Shown here one piece after another: positions 1-9,593 of a stretch of DNA of 64,000 nt (positions within the stretch are counted from its first letter, which is position 1; each line of letters begins with the position of its first letter). The notes under the pieces were generated by a model. The model saw only the letters and a list, made by a program, of their open reading frames with translations. It was not told the DNA's origin and did no database searches. The translations under genes and the position numbers were made by a program. Source of the DNA: Bacteroidota bacterium (GTDB taxonomy: Bacteria; Bacteroidota; Bacteroidia; B-17B0; Aurantibacillaceae); assembly GCA_030684395.1 (NCBI GenBank), contig JAUXTT010000017.1, positions 248,001 to 312,000 on the forward strand. Reading direction: 5' to 3'.

Positions 1-70
1 TGGTCTAAAATTTGTACTTTAGCTACGAATCCCCACACAAAAGTAATGTTAATTTTAAATTAATTGAGCA

Positions 71-1303
71 ATGAAACGCAGTAGTGTATTTTTAATCGGG
101 GCGATTGTGTGTGCGGTAGTATTTTCTTCGTGTGATGCACTTAAGAAAATGCAAACTTCCGGGAGCGATGACGTATATCTTGATCCAAAAAAGGATCGTT
201 CAGCATTTTACAAAGCAGATGAACCAAAAGTTGCTGTAGTAGAGGAGAAAACAATGACCCCGGTTCCCGAAATGGATCCAAACAATCCGTATTACAAGGA
301 CCCAACTTATAGCCCTGATGATTATTATGATAATCAATATGCATCCCGTTTAAAACGTTTCCATAATCCTACTTATGGGTTGGGTTATTATGACAGTTAT
401 TACACCAATTCTTATTTCTACAACCAAAATCCTTATCAATATGGTGTAAGTATCTATAACGGATATAATTTTTGGGGACCCTCTTACAACAATTACATGT
501 ATGTACCTAACTACAATTGGGGCGGATGGTATGGCTACGGGTCTAATTTTGGATACAACAGTTATTGTGGAAGCGGATGGGGATGGAATTCTCCGTATTA
601 TGGATACAATAGTCCGTACTATAGCAATTGGTACAATCCTTATGGATATAACAACAATTATTACGGATATAACAGCTGGAACAATCCATACAACAACTAT
701 TACGGCAACAACTATGGATATAACAATGCTTATGATTATAACAGTAATGTTTATTATGGTCCGCGTGTATCTCACTCCGGCTCAAACTCTCGTCAGGTAA
801 TTAATCCGGGAATGGGTTTGGTTCAAAAAACCGCTTCTCCTAATACGAATTCGGAACCTAAAACCGCAGTAGCAGGACCAACAGACATCAAGCGTTTTGA
901 ACACATCACTGTTCCCAAAGAAACCTATACAAAAAATCCGCTTGGTGAATCTACTCCGAGAACACTTCATTCAAACGAAAATGTTATTGGCTCTCCGCAA
1001 CCAAAAACTGTTACTCCGGTAAAAGGTAAAGACGGGTCTCAACCTGTTAAAAGTGAAGGAAACCTTAACGGTGGTAATCAGCCTAAACCAAAAAAAGGAT
1101 CCTACAATAATCAGCCTATTTCTATTGACAACTCTAATTCAAGTCCCGGGAATAATGGAACATCTTCTCCTAAAAAGAATGATTGGTTTAAATCGGAACC
1201 AATAAAAAGTAACAGCGGTTCAGGCTCACCCGGTTATAGTTCACCAAAAAGTAATAGTAGTGGTGGGAGTTCAAAACCTTCAGGTGGTTTAAAACCGCGT
1301 TAA
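71..1303 (+). CDS. Predicted lipoprotein with a Tyr/Asn/Gly-rich low-complexity central region
   Basis: ORF with N-terminal hydrophobic segment and lipobox-like VVFSSCDA; aa ~95-235 dominated by Y, N, G (YNPYGYNNNYYGYNSWNNPYNNYYGNNYGYNN). Confidence 0.85.
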   Translation: MKRSSVFLIGAIVCAVVFSSCDALKKMQTSGSDDVYLDPKKDRSAFYKADEPKVAVVEEKTMTPVPEMDPNNPYYKDPTYSPDDYYDNQYASRLKRFHNPTYGLGYYDSYYTNSYFYNQNPYQYGVSIYNGYNFWGPSYNNYMYVPNYNWGGWYGYGSNFGYNSYCGSGWGWNSPYYGYNSPYYSNWYNPYGYNNNYYGYNSWNNPYNNYYGNNYGYNNAYDYNSNVYYGPRVSHSGSNSRQVINPGMGLVQKTASPNTNSEPKTAVAGPTDIKRFEHITVPKETYTKNPLGESTPRTLHSNENVIGSPQPKTVTPVKGKDGSQPVKSEGNLNGGNQPKPKKGSYNNQPISIDNSNSSPGNNGTSSPKKNDWFKSEPIKSNSGSGSPGYSSPKSNSSGGSSKPSGGLKPR

Positions 1304-1331
1304 TAATCGTATCACCTAATACAAAATTACA

Positions 1332-2846
1332 ATGAAACGATTATTTTCGATACTAGTGGTGGTTTGTTTTATCCCATTTAAATCACATTCTCAAAACGAT
1401 ATTGACATGTTGCGTTATTCGCAAACTACTTTTGGTGGCGATGCCCGCTTTTTAGCAATGGGAGGAAGTATGGGTGCTTTAGGTGCCAATTTATCTACCA
1501 TCAACTTTAATCCTGCCGGTATGGGATTATACCGAAAAGGTGAGTTTGCCCTTACTGCCGGCATGCGTTTTTCAAATGTAGAAGCCACGCATTACGGAAC
1601 ATCCACTAAAGATTTTAAAGCTAATGTTCCTTTAGGGCTTATTGGATTTGCTACTGCATGGGAAGAACCAAGTCCGTATCATGATGAGAAAAGTAAAAAA
1701 CGTTTTAAGGATTGGAGCCGCAGACATGCAATAGGTTTTACTTATAATAAAATTGCAAACTTTAATTATAACACAACTATTCAGGGCACTTCTAAAGACG
1801 AAACCATTATTGCGGATTTTCTTGGATCAGCGCAAACATTTCAACCGCAGAACCTTAGTCCTTTTTATGAAGGCCTTGCTTTTAATACTTATTTAATAGA
1901 TACTTTTCCGGGAACACTTACCGAGTATGGAACTTATTTTGACACGCACAAACCATACAATCAAAGCAAAACAATAAACACTACCGGCTCTTTAGGTGAA
2001 TATAGCTTAGCTTATAGCTATGCCATAGATAACAAAACATACTTTGGCGCCGCTATAGGAATTCCGAGTGGCAAATGGAATTACTCCAGTCAATATAGCG
2101 AAGATGATAATAAAGCAGGGCGGGTTGACTCAACTGACAATATTGCATCTTTTAACTCCCTTCTGTATAATGAAACAATTCAAACCAGAGCTATTGGTAT
2201 AAACTTAAAACTAGGAATTATTTCACGTATATCGGAGAACTTTCGTTTAGGAGCTTATTTTCATTCACCAACCAATTATGCTATGCGTGATAATTATGAA
2301 AGTTCCTTAGACGTAAAATACGATACGCTCTTTTCTTATTACAATATAGCGCTGAGCGACACGTCGGGGCCCGGAAGTTATAAGTATAAGATTAGTTCCC
2401 CAATGCGTGTTGGAGCGAGCATTGCCTATTTATATGAAAAATTACTTTCATTTAATATTGATGCGGAGTACCTCAATTACCAACAAGGAAATATTCGCGC
2501 GAATGATTTTTCTTTTGCTGATGTGAACAATGCTATCAGACAAAAATATTCTTCAACCTTCAATTTCAGAGCAGGAGTAGAATTAAACACTTCGCCAATT
2601 GTTTTACGTTTGGGCTACGCCAGCTACGGAAGTCCATTCGGAAATATGCTTAGCGGTAAAAATGTTAGAACCAGTTATTGCGGTGGAATCGGTTTTCGAA
2701 AAAATGAAAAAACATTTTTTGACATCGCTTTGGTTTTCGACAGACTTGCTGAAGAATATTATATATACGGCCCGAAATATGTAAGTCCCACTCAACTTAA
2801 ATACAAAACAACCAATATTGTTTTCACCTACGGTGTGAAGTTTTAA
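1332..2846 (+). CDS. Outer membrane protein, OmpP1/FadL-like beta-barrel
   Basis: Signal peptide, N-terminal GGDARFLAMGGSMGALGANLSTINFNPAGMGLYRKGEF typical of the FadL/OmpP1 family; aromatic-rich alternating strands. Confidence 0.8.
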   Translation: MKRLFSILVVVCFIPFKSHSQNDIDMLRYSQTTFGGDARFLAMGGSMGALGANLSTINFNPAGMGLYRKGEFALTAGMRFSNVEATHYGTSTKDFKANVPLGLIGFATAWEEPSPYHDEKSKKRFKDWSRRHAIGFTYNKIANFNYNTTIQGTSKDETIIADFLGSAQTFQPQNLSPFYEGLAFNTYLIDTFPGTLTEYGTYFDTHKPYNQSKTINTTGSLGEYSLAYSYAIDNKTYFGAAIGIPSGKWNYSSQYSEDDNKAGRVDSTDNIASFNSLLYNETIQTRAIGINLKLGIISRISENFRLGAYFHSPTNYAMRDNYESSLDVKYDTLFSYYNIALSDTSGPGSYKYKISSPMRVGASIAYLYEKLLSFNIDAEYLNYQQGNIRANDFSFADVNNAIRQKYSSTFNFRAGVELNTSPIVLRLGYASYGSPFGNMLSGKNVRTSYCGGIGFRKNEKTFFDIALVFDRLAEEYYIYGPKYVSPTQLKYKTTNIVFTYGVKF

Positions 2847-2881
2847 TTTGTTTGCATCTACTAATTATTAACCTGATAGAA

Positions 2882-3499
2882 ATGAAAAAAACAGTAGCCT
2901 TATTTTTACTAATTAGTAGTCTTGGTTTTTCACAAACTAAAGAAATTGCCTTTAAAAGTCATAGTGGTAATTCAGCTAATTATGCATTCACGCTTAGAAA
3001 CAACTTATTTGACATGCATTGTTCTAACTTTGGACAAGCGCCTGACAGGTTTGTTAAAACAGCAAAGTTAGACAGTGTAATCTTTGTTTCTGATACGGAA
3101 GCTATACTGGTTACCAGCTCTACCTGCCGTGAAACAGATGATAATAGAATTACTGTTTGGAAAGAAGGAAGAGAACAGGCAAATAATCACCCTCTATTTT
3201 CAAAACAACATTCTTTAGATAGCATCAAAAAAGTAATTAAACAATACTATTACTTCAAGAATCCAATAGACAGCGTAAAATTTGTTGGCTATGACAATTT
3301 TAAAACATCTTCTTCGGGATCATCCTCTTCTGAAAGTTATAAAAAAGAAAATGCCTTTCCTGTTGCAGGTTCTAATGATCAGGAGCCACCACATTCTAAT
3401 TATCCTATTATTTTAATCAGCATTCTTGCACTCCTCTCTATTACTGTTGGATTATTCAGTTGGAAAATTCATCAATTGCGGTCAAAGGGAGAACTATAA
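2882..3499 (+). CDS. Hypothetical protein with signal peptide and C-terminal transmembrane helix
   Basis: Track ORF begins 2852, but the internal ATG at 2882 gives a clean signal peptide (MKKTVALFLLISSLGFSQ). Confidence 0.65.
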   Translation: MKKTVALFLLISSLGFSQTKEIAFKSHSGNSANYAFTLRNNLFDMHCSNFGQAPDRFVKTAKLDSVIFVSDTEAILVTSSTCRETDDNRITVWKEGREQANNHPLFSKQHSLDSIKKVIKQYYYFKNPIDSVKFVGYDNFKTSSSGSSSSESYKKENAFPVAGSNDQEPPHSNYPIILISILALLSITVGLFSWKIHQLRSKGEL

Positions 3500-3502
3500 G
3501 CC

Positions 3503-4726
3503 ATGAAGAAAGCAGTTGATTTTTTATACTCTTTCGTTTATACTTTTTCTCTTCTATTTGTTTTATTCGTTCCATTCCCCTATTACCTCTTTCCATTTCA
3601 GGAACAAGTGAATGCATTTTTATTTACAAAGCCTCTAATTGCATTAAGTCCTCATTTATTTCACATCCGCTATTCAAGCAATATCATCAGTTCCGATTCT
3701 ACACTGATGTACACATTGGTGATTGTTCTATTTACGACTGCATTGATAACAGCAACATTTCTTCTCCGACTTTCTGAAACAAAAAAACTAAAGCTCTACA
3801 CTTTAATCCGAACCTTACTTATCTATTTTCTCGCAATGCAACTTTTGAAATATGGTTTTGACAAGTTGTTTAAGACGCAATTCTATTTACCTGAACCAAA
3901 CACGCTTTATACACCTTTTGGGATGCTTGACAAAGATATTTTGTACTGGAGTACAGTTGGCGTGTCTCACGGTTATAATGTATTTAGCGGTTTATTAGAA
4001 ATAATTGCAGGCTTACTCATCTTATTCAGGAGAACCAGGATTTTAGGTTTAATGTTCGCTATTGCAATCCTGCTTCACATTTGCGCTTTGAATTTCAGTT
4101 TCGATATTTCGGTCAAACTATTTTCCCTTTTCCTTTTATTTATTTCCACTGTACTTCTTTCTCCCTATATAAAAAGCATCCACACTTTTTTTATTCATAA
4201 AAAATTTGCAGGTGTTGTAGTAGAAGATAATCAAAGTTTATTTGCAAAATCAAAATCTGTGAAAACAGGGATTAAATTTTTTATTATTGGATTGATCGTT
4301 ATGGAAGCTCTTTACCCTGCAATCACTTCAGGGAATTTTAATGATGATAAAACTCCAAGACCCTTTATGCATGGTGCTTACGAGGTGAAAGAGGTATTAA
4401 TGAACGACTCCCTAATCCGTCCAGTTGATTTTCCTATCAAAAAGATTTTTATTCACCGCAACAATTATATCATCTTTCAAAACCAAAGAGATGAAATGCA
4501 GGACTACAAGTTGGAAGTTGATCAACTAAAAAGCAAACTGGTATTAACTGATTATTCTCTGAAACAAATAGATCTGACTTACTCCTACTCTGCTAAAGAC
4601 AGTATGCTTGTTTTCGACTATTATGAAAAAAAAATTAAGTTTAACGTAAGGGCCAAAACATTGAACTGGAAAAAACTACCTGCTTTAAAAAGAGGTTTTC
4701 ATTTTAGAAGTGATAGCGGGAATTAA
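3503..4726 (+). CDS. DoxX-like integral membrane protein
   Basis: Multiple TM helices; DoxX-like core (MQLLKYGFDKLFKTQF...GLLEIIAGLLILFRRTRILG); starts 4 nt after previous CDS. Confidence 0.6.
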   Translation: MKKAVDFLYSFVYTFSLLFVLFVPFPYYLFPFQEQVNAFLFTKPLIALSPHLFHIRYSSNIISSDSTLMYTLVIVLFTTALITATFLLRLSETKKLKLYTLIRTLLIYFLAMQLLKYGFDKLFKTQFYLPEPNTLYTPFGMLDKDILYWSTVGVSHGYNVFSGLLEIIAGLLILFRRTRILGLMFAIAILLHICALNFSFDISVKLFSLFLLFISTVLLSPYIKSIHTFFIHKKFAGVVVEDNQSLFAKSKSVKTGIKFFIIGLIVMEALYPAITSGNFNDDKTPRPFMHGAYEVKEVLMNDSLIRPVDFPIKKIFIHRNNYIIFQNQRDEMQDYKLEVDQLKSKLVLTDYSLKQIDLTYSYSAKDSMLVFDYYEKKIKFNVRAKTLNWKKLPALKRGFHFRSDSGN

Positions 4727-4741
4727 GAATAGTTGAAAAGG

Positions 4742-5506
4742 CTAGTGACTTTTCTTTTTCTTTGCAGGTTCTTTCCCGCCTGAAGTACGGGCAGGTTTCT
4801 CTTCTGTATCTTCTTCATACTTGTCGTAATCCAGTTTTCCACCCCAAAAACGCATTTGCTGCAATGCCCATGCTTTCCGTTTAGTAACATATCCACCTTT
4901 TATGTTTTTACCGTATACCCTCGGATTAGGCAGTAAAACAGCTAATGTAGCGGCTTCTTCTTTTGTGAGCTTACTTGCTTTTTTATGAAAATAGTGTTGT
5001 GCTGCTGCTTCTGCTCCGTAGATACCATCTCCAAACTCAATTACGTTTAGATATGTTTCCATAATGCGTTCCTTACTCCAAATGGTTTCTATCAGTAAAG
5101 TAAAGTATGCTTCAAAAGCTTTTCGCACATAATTTCTGGCATCCCACAAAAACACATTTTTTGCTGTTTGTTGGCTGATAGTGCTTCCACCGCGCATTTT
5201 TTTACCCTTTTCGTTGTTCATCATAGCCTTTTTCAAAGCTTTGAAATCAAACCCGTAATGGAGCAAATAATTTTGATCTTCACAACAAACCACTGCCAAT
5301 TGAAGATGCGGGCTTATTTCTTCCAATGGAACCCAATCCTTCTTCAGTTTCATTTCCTGTCCGTTCCATTTTTGCTGAATACAACGTTTCAACATAAAAG
5401 GCGTTACCGGTATTGGAACCCATCTGAATACAATGGTGGAAACAATGGATATGATCAAAAACCACATTACCGATTTCCACAGTATTCTCCAAATCTTTCG
5501 TAACAT
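4742..5506 (-). CDS. mtgA: Monofunctional biosynthetic peptidoglycan transglycosylase (GT51)
   Basis: GGSTISQQTAKNVFLWDARNYVRKAFEAYFTLLIE.WSKERIMETYLNVIEFGDGIYGAEAAAQHYF: GT51 signature; N-terminal TM helix. Confidence 0.92.
   Translation of the reverse strand: MLRKIWRILWKSVMWFLIISIVSTIVFRWVPIPVTPFMLKRCIQQKWNGQEMKLKKDWVPLEEISPHLQLAVVCCEDQNYLLHYGFDFKALKKAMMNNEKGKKMRGGSTISQQTAKNVFLWDARNYVRKAFEAYFTLLIETIWSKERIMETYLNVIEFGDGIYGAEAAAQHYFHKKASKLTKEEAATLAVLLPNPRVYGKNIKGGYVTKRKAWALQQMRFWGGKLDYDKYEEDTEEKPARTSGGKEPAKKKKSH
4775..4795. repeat. Short imperfect palindrome CCCGCCTGAAGTACGGGCAGG inside the 3' end of mtgA
   Basis: Read directly; resembles CCTGCCTGACCTCGGGCAGG at 48622-48641 (shared GCCTGA and CGGGCAGG). 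Confidence 0.4.
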
Positions 5507-5510
5507 GCCC

Positions 5511-5518
5511 CAAAATTA
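5511..5518 (-). promoter_or_regulatory. Candidate -7 element TAATTTTG upstream of mtgA
   Basis: Matches Bacteroidota TAnnTTTG; 4 nt upstream of the mtgA ATG. Confidence 0.35.
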
Positions 5519-5520
5519 AG

Positions 5521-5528
5521 TATTTTTG
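5521..5528 (+). promoter_or_regulatory. Candidate -7 element TATTTTTG upstream of the thioredoxin-like gene
   Basis: Matches TAnnTTTG; overlaps the TTG start proposed by the ORF track, supporting the downstream ATG at 5577. Confidence 0.4.
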
Positions 5529-5576
5529 CAAGCGTATTCTTTATTGAAAGAATCAGTAATTAACATTAAGTTTTTA

Positions 5577-6074
5577 ATGAATAGCGGAAAAAGAGTAGTT
5601 TTATTTTTAATTACAGTGGCAGTGGGCCTGGCAGGGTTGTTCCTTTACAAAAAATACAATGTTGCTCCTGATCTGCCTATCATGAAAATGGATTTGTATG
5701 ATGAAACGGGACAAAAAACAAATCTTCAATCAAAAAAAGGAAAACCAATGATTGTTTCCTATTACGCATCCTGGTGCGGAGATTGTAGAAAAGAGATGAA
5801 AGAATTAAACACCATCAAAGATACTGCCCTTGCAGGAGTTGAAATTATTTGCATTACAGATGAATCAAGCGAAGAACTCATTTCATTTAAAAATAAGCAT
5901 GCTTATTCTTATACCTATTATCGTATCAACAAACGTTTTTCTGAAATTGAGATTTACTCTATTCCTGTAACTTACTTTATTAATTCTAAGGGGGAAATGG
6001 TTTACAATAAAGTTGGCGCCATTCGCTGGAAGGACCTCTCTTTTGTTCAGTATGCAAAAAAACAATTGCAGTAA
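5577..6074 (+). CDS. Thioredoxin-like (TlpA/ResA-type) membrane-anchored oxidoreductase
   Basis: N-terminal TM anchor; ASWCGDCRKEM (CxxC) and cis-Pro region SIPVTYFINSKGEMV. Confidence 0.8.
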   Translation: MNSGKRVVLFLITVAVGLAGLFLYKKYNVAPDLPIMKMDLYDETGQKTNLQSKKGKPMIVSYYASWCGDCRKEMKELNTIKDTALAGVEIICITDESSEELISFKNKHAYSYTYYRINKRFSEIEIYSIPVTYFINSKGEMVYNKVGAIRWKDLSFVQYAKKQLQ

Positions 6075-6156
6075 ACTTAGTGACTTAAGTTTAACCATTC
6101 ACCTCCTCTATTTTTCCGTTTGCCTATAACCTTATATTGCATTCATTCAAATACAA

Positions 6157-6164
6157 TACCTTTG
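6157..6164 (+). promoter_or_regulatory. Candidate -7 element TACCTTTG upstream of the MFS gene
   Basis: TAnnTTTG match, with TTG at 6137-6139 as possible -33 element. Confidence 0.4.
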
Positions 6165-6178
6165 GGCTTTGATACAAA

Positions 6179-7471
6179 ATGACCAAAGTAGCATCTCTCA
6201 ATAAAAAACCAACCTTTACCAAATATCAGGTATTCGTTATTGCTATACTTGCTATTCTTCAATTTACAGTAGTATTGGATTTCATGGTACTATCACCTTT
6301 AAGTGATATGCTTATCAAAAAATTAAGTATTACCTCAGCGCAATTTACATTGGTGGTTTCTGCTTATGGAATCAGTGCCGGAATCTCGGGACTACTCGCA
6401 GCTGGTTTTGCGGATAAATTTGATCGAAAAAAATTACTGCTTTTCTTTTATGCAGGTTTTATTTTAGGAACCTTGTTTTGTGGAGTAGCGCCCGACTATA
6501 ATTCACTAATGGCTGCTCGTATTGTTACGGGCGTTTTTGGAGGAGTACTTTCTTCCATATCCTTTGCCATTATTACCGACCTTTTTGAAATGCAGGTACG
6601 TGGTCGTGTAATGGGTTTTGTACAAATGGCTTTTGCGGTGAGCCAGGTACTGGGAATTCCTGCGGGTTTATACCTTGCTAATAAATTCGGATGGCATATT
6701 CCATTTTTAATGATCGTTGCTTTTAGTGTAATCGTTTTTACAATAATACTCGTAAAACTAAAACCCGTTGCAGAGCACCTCAAATTAAAAGGTCAATCGA
6801 ACCCGGTAAAACATTTAGTAAAAACAATTTCGAACAAACGATATATTACCGGCTTTTTAGGGACTGTGTTATTGGCAACAGGTGGTTTTATGTTAATGCC
6901 TCTTGGTGCAGCTTTCAGCATAAATAATTTAAAGATCACTAACGAACAATTGCCAGTTGTTTATCTGATCACGGGAATATTTTCGATGATCTTCGGTCCC
7001 ATCATTGGGAAACTGAGTGACTCAATTGGTAAGTTCAGAATGTTTGCAATAGGCTCAATACTTACTATGGTGATGGTTTTTGTTTACACCAATTTAGCCG
7101 CAACCCCATTATGGATGGTAATCATTTTAAATGTGTTACTATTTGTAGGTGTTACCTCACGCATGATTTCAGCCTCTGCACTAATGTCGGGAGTTCCGGC
7201 ACCTCAAGACAGGGGTTCTTTTATGGGAATCAATTCTTCCATTCAGTATTTATCAGGAGGTATGGCTTCTTTTATTGCAGGTTCACTAACCTTTCAAAAC
7301 AAAGAGGGTGTTTTTCAGCATTACGAACGAATAGGTTATGTAGTAATTGCAAGTATGGTCGTTTGTGCGATTATGATGTGGTTCATTAACCGAATGGTAA
7401 ATCGTAGCGGACTTGAAAATCCTCAAAAAGCTTTTGTAAAAGAAGTTAATAAGAAAGAATTGGCGGAGTAG
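6179..7471 (+). CDS. MFS transporter (DHA1-like)
   Basis: 12-TM pattern; GFADKFDRKKLLLFFYAGF and GKLSDSIGKFRMF loop 2-3 / 8-9 motifs. Confidence 0.88.
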   Translation: MTKVASLNKKPTFTKYQVFVIAILAILQFTVVLDFMVLSPLSDMLIKKLSITSAQFTLVVSAYGISAGISGLLAAGFADKFDRKKLLLFFYAGFILGTLFCGVAPDYNSLMAARIVTGVFGGVLSSISFAIITDLFEMQVRGRVMGFVQMAFAVSQVLGIPAGLYLANKFGWHIPFLMIVAFSVIVFTIILVKLKPVAEHLKLKGQSNPVKHLVKTISNKRYITGFLGTVLLATGGFMLMPLGAAFSINNLKITNEQLPVVYLITGIFSMIFGPIIGKLSDSIGKFRMFAIGSILTMVMVFVYTNLAATPLWMVIILNVLLFVGVTSRMISASALMSGVPAPQDRGSFMGINSSIQYLSGGMASFIAGSLTFQNKEGVFQHYERIGYVVIASMVVCAIMMWFINRMVNRSGLENPQKAFVKEVNKKELAE

Positions 7472-7513
7472 TTGCAACTTATTTCACTTCTTATCTGTAG
7501 GTTTCAATTCGTC

Positions 7514-8779
7514 CTATTGATTTCTAATAACTACTGTTTTAGTAATATCTCCTGACACTAAGTGGAGGTGAAGAAAATAAATGCCCTCGTTTTTTTCAGA
7601 TAAATTAATTTCTTGCTGATACTTTACCGAACGATAAACCTCTTCACCAAACGAATTAAATACCGACAAAGAAACAAACTCGTTTTGATCTCCTTTAAAT
7701 AACAGATTAATTTCGCCAGTTGAGGGATTAGGATAAAACGTTAACTCTTCCTGATTTTTTCCACAGCTTTCAAAGGTCACAATGTGTTTATAGCTGTACA
7801 TTCCATCGAAGTCGGTTTGTTTTAGTCTGTAATAGGAAACCTCATCAAAAGGCTCTTCATCACTAAAAGAGTAACTTTTCATCGTATTTGAATTACCGGC
7901 AGCATCAATTGTCCCAATGTTTTCCCATCTCACTGCATCCAAACTCCTTTCAATAGTAAAAAAGTTGTTATTGGTTTCTGTTACTGTAGTCCATTTCAGA
8001 ACAGCTATTTGATTTTCACATGCCGCAGTAAATGATAACAACTCCACAGGTAAAGTAGAGCCTCCGCAACACCCTAATACAAGATTATTACTCAATAAAA
8101 TCGCTCCTGCCCTTGAAAGTCCCCTGCCATCAAGAGTTGAGCTGTCCAATAAACTAATGGCTCCATTAGCAAGTATTGTCCCGCCGAAAACAGAATGATC
8201 GCCTAAACTAAATAAACCATTAATTTGCCAATATACATTGCCCCGGGAAGCTGAATTGATAAAAACTATGTTTGCGAAAGCACCCGTTGTAAGTGCCCCA
8301 TCTATTTTAAAAACAAATAAAGCGGCGGAATTTCCTAAACCATCGAGAATCAAAGTGTTGTTTAATGTTGAAGCCGTTCCGATACAATAAACATTTGGGG
8401 TAAGAGTTTGATTATTGCCCAATACATTTCCGATAACTGAATCACAAATTACTGTCGTTATAAAGTTGTAAGCGGCCTCTACATCCACTGCGGCTTGCGC
8501 AGTAGCCGCATCTGAAACGCTCACTTGCCCGATTACAATTCCCGGAGGAAATCCAGTTATCGCGCCTGCATCAGTACCCATATCGCCTGCTATATTTGTT
8601 GTGCCCACATTATCAATAGCACCAATCGAGGTAAACAGAGCAAATGTAGAAGTTGTGCCTAATGGAGGTGCTTGTGCCAGACAAACCGTTTGAAGCAGTA
8701 ATAACAGTATAATGATTTTACCAATTAGCGAAAACTCACTATTTGTTTCAGCCGGATGTATCTTACCACTACTTCTCAT
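7514..8779 (-). CDS. DUF3494 ice-binding-like protein with T9SS type A C-terminal sorting domain
   Basis: NIAGDMGTDAGAITGFPPG...LTPNVYCIGTASTLNNTLILDGLGNSAALFVFKIDGALTTGAFANIVFINSASRGNVYWQINGLFSLGDHSVFGGTILANGAISLLDSSTLDGRGLSRAGAILLSNN follows the DUF3494 pattern; C-term TFYPNPSTGEINLLF...GIYFLHLHLVSGDITKTVVIRNQ. Confidence 0.9.
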   Translation of the reverse strand: MRSSGKIHPAETNSEFSLIGKIIILLLLLQTVCLAQAPPLGTTSTFALFTSIGAIDNVGTTNIAGDMGTDAGAITGFPPGIVIGQVSVSDAATAQAAVDVEAAYNFITTVICDSVIGNVLGNNQTLTPNVYCIGTASTLNNTLILDGLGNSAALFVFKIDGALTTGAFANIVFINSASRGNVYWQINGLFSLGDHSVFGGTILANGAISLLDSSTLDGRGLSRAGAILLSNNLVLGCCGGSTLPVELLSFTAACENQIAVLKWTTVTETNNNFFTIERSLDAVRWENIGTIDAAGNSNTMKSYSFSDEEPFDEVSYYRLKQTDFDGMYSYKHIVTFESCGKNQEELTFYPNPSTGEINLLFKGDQNEFVSLSVFNSFGEEVYRSVKYQQEINLSEKNEGIYFLHLHLVSGDITKTVVIRNQ

Positions 8780-8870
8780 TTCACAAAGATGCGCATCCTT
8801 AACCCGGGGGAGTTACACAACTTTATTAGAGACTTACATCATTCACACTTCTATCTTGTGCAAAATAATT

Positions 8871-9551
8871 TTATTTCAACTGACGTGAAACTTTTACCAG
8901 TGAATCGGTAAGGGCATTGTTTTTCATTTCATCCACTTGTGTTTCTACTTTATCCGAATCATTTTTTAAAACATAAAAGCTGTCATATAAATAATCCAAA
9001 GGCGGCATTTTTTCAGGATCTAAACTTGTGGAAGAGCCGGTTCCTTCAAAATAAACCGAAGGCCGCTTAATGGTATTATCGCCCGGGCTTTTCAGTTCGT
9101 TCATCTTCTGCCTGATTCCTTTACCATCTACGTAATAATAATTGATATCATCTAAGCCTGATTCAAGATGAGGCTGAATAATTAAAACTCCACTTTCCGG
9201 AATTTTTAATTCCATTCTTCCATCTACTTTCTGAGGAACTACTCCTCCCTTTTCTCCATACACAACTCTTATCTGCCCTTTAAATTGATCCGGAACCAGT
9301 AAGGTTATAGCAGTTTTTTTGTTGATCATGTATTTCAGTACTTCAAAGCCTGTCCACCACAAAATAATTGGAGTAACAATGGTAATACTTTTTACAAGGA
9401 GAGTTTTTTTTGAAAGCAATACAAGAATTACTCCCGCAAGGAAAATCGGAATTCCAACAAGCAACAAAAATAGATTAAAACAAATCAGGGTTCCAATTAA
9501 AATAAGCGCTATCCCAATACCAAATTTTAAATTGCTTGCATGCTGCGACAT
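8871..9551 (-). CDS. Hypothetical membrane protein
   Basis: Two or three N-terminal TM helices followed by a soluble domain; no recognised family. Confidence 0.65.
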   Translation of the reverse strand: MSQHASNLKFGIGIALILIGTLICFNLFLLLVGIPIFLAGVILVLLSKKTLLVKSITIVTPIILWWTGFEVLKYMINKKTAITLLVPDQFKGQIRVVYGEKGGVVPQKVDGRMELKIPESGVLIIQPHLESGLDDINYYYVDGKGIRQKMNELKSPGDNTIKRPSVYFEGTGSSTSLDPEKMPPLDYLYDSFYVLKNDSDKVETQVDEMKNNALTDSLVKVSRQLK

Positions 9552-9593
9552 AGTTTAGCGTTTTATCTAAAATTTTTGATTTGTCTTAGCGAC

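Noticed and set aside
350-800. Antisense and shifted-frame ORFs (350-775 -, 501-800 +, 543-785 -) over the Tyr/Asn-rich lipoprotein
   Set aside because: I/V/T-rich or Cys/His-rich translations are artefacts of the tat/aac/gga codon repeats of the real frame.
5168-5531. ORFs 5168-5503 (+) and 5280-5531 (-) overlapping mtgA
   Set aside because: MtgA frame has strong GT51 motifs; these are alternative-frame readings.
6073-6091. Hairpin AAACTTA-gtgac-TTAAGTTT after the thioredoxin-like gene as a terminator
   Set aside because: Short AT-only stem and no following U-run; not strong enough to call.
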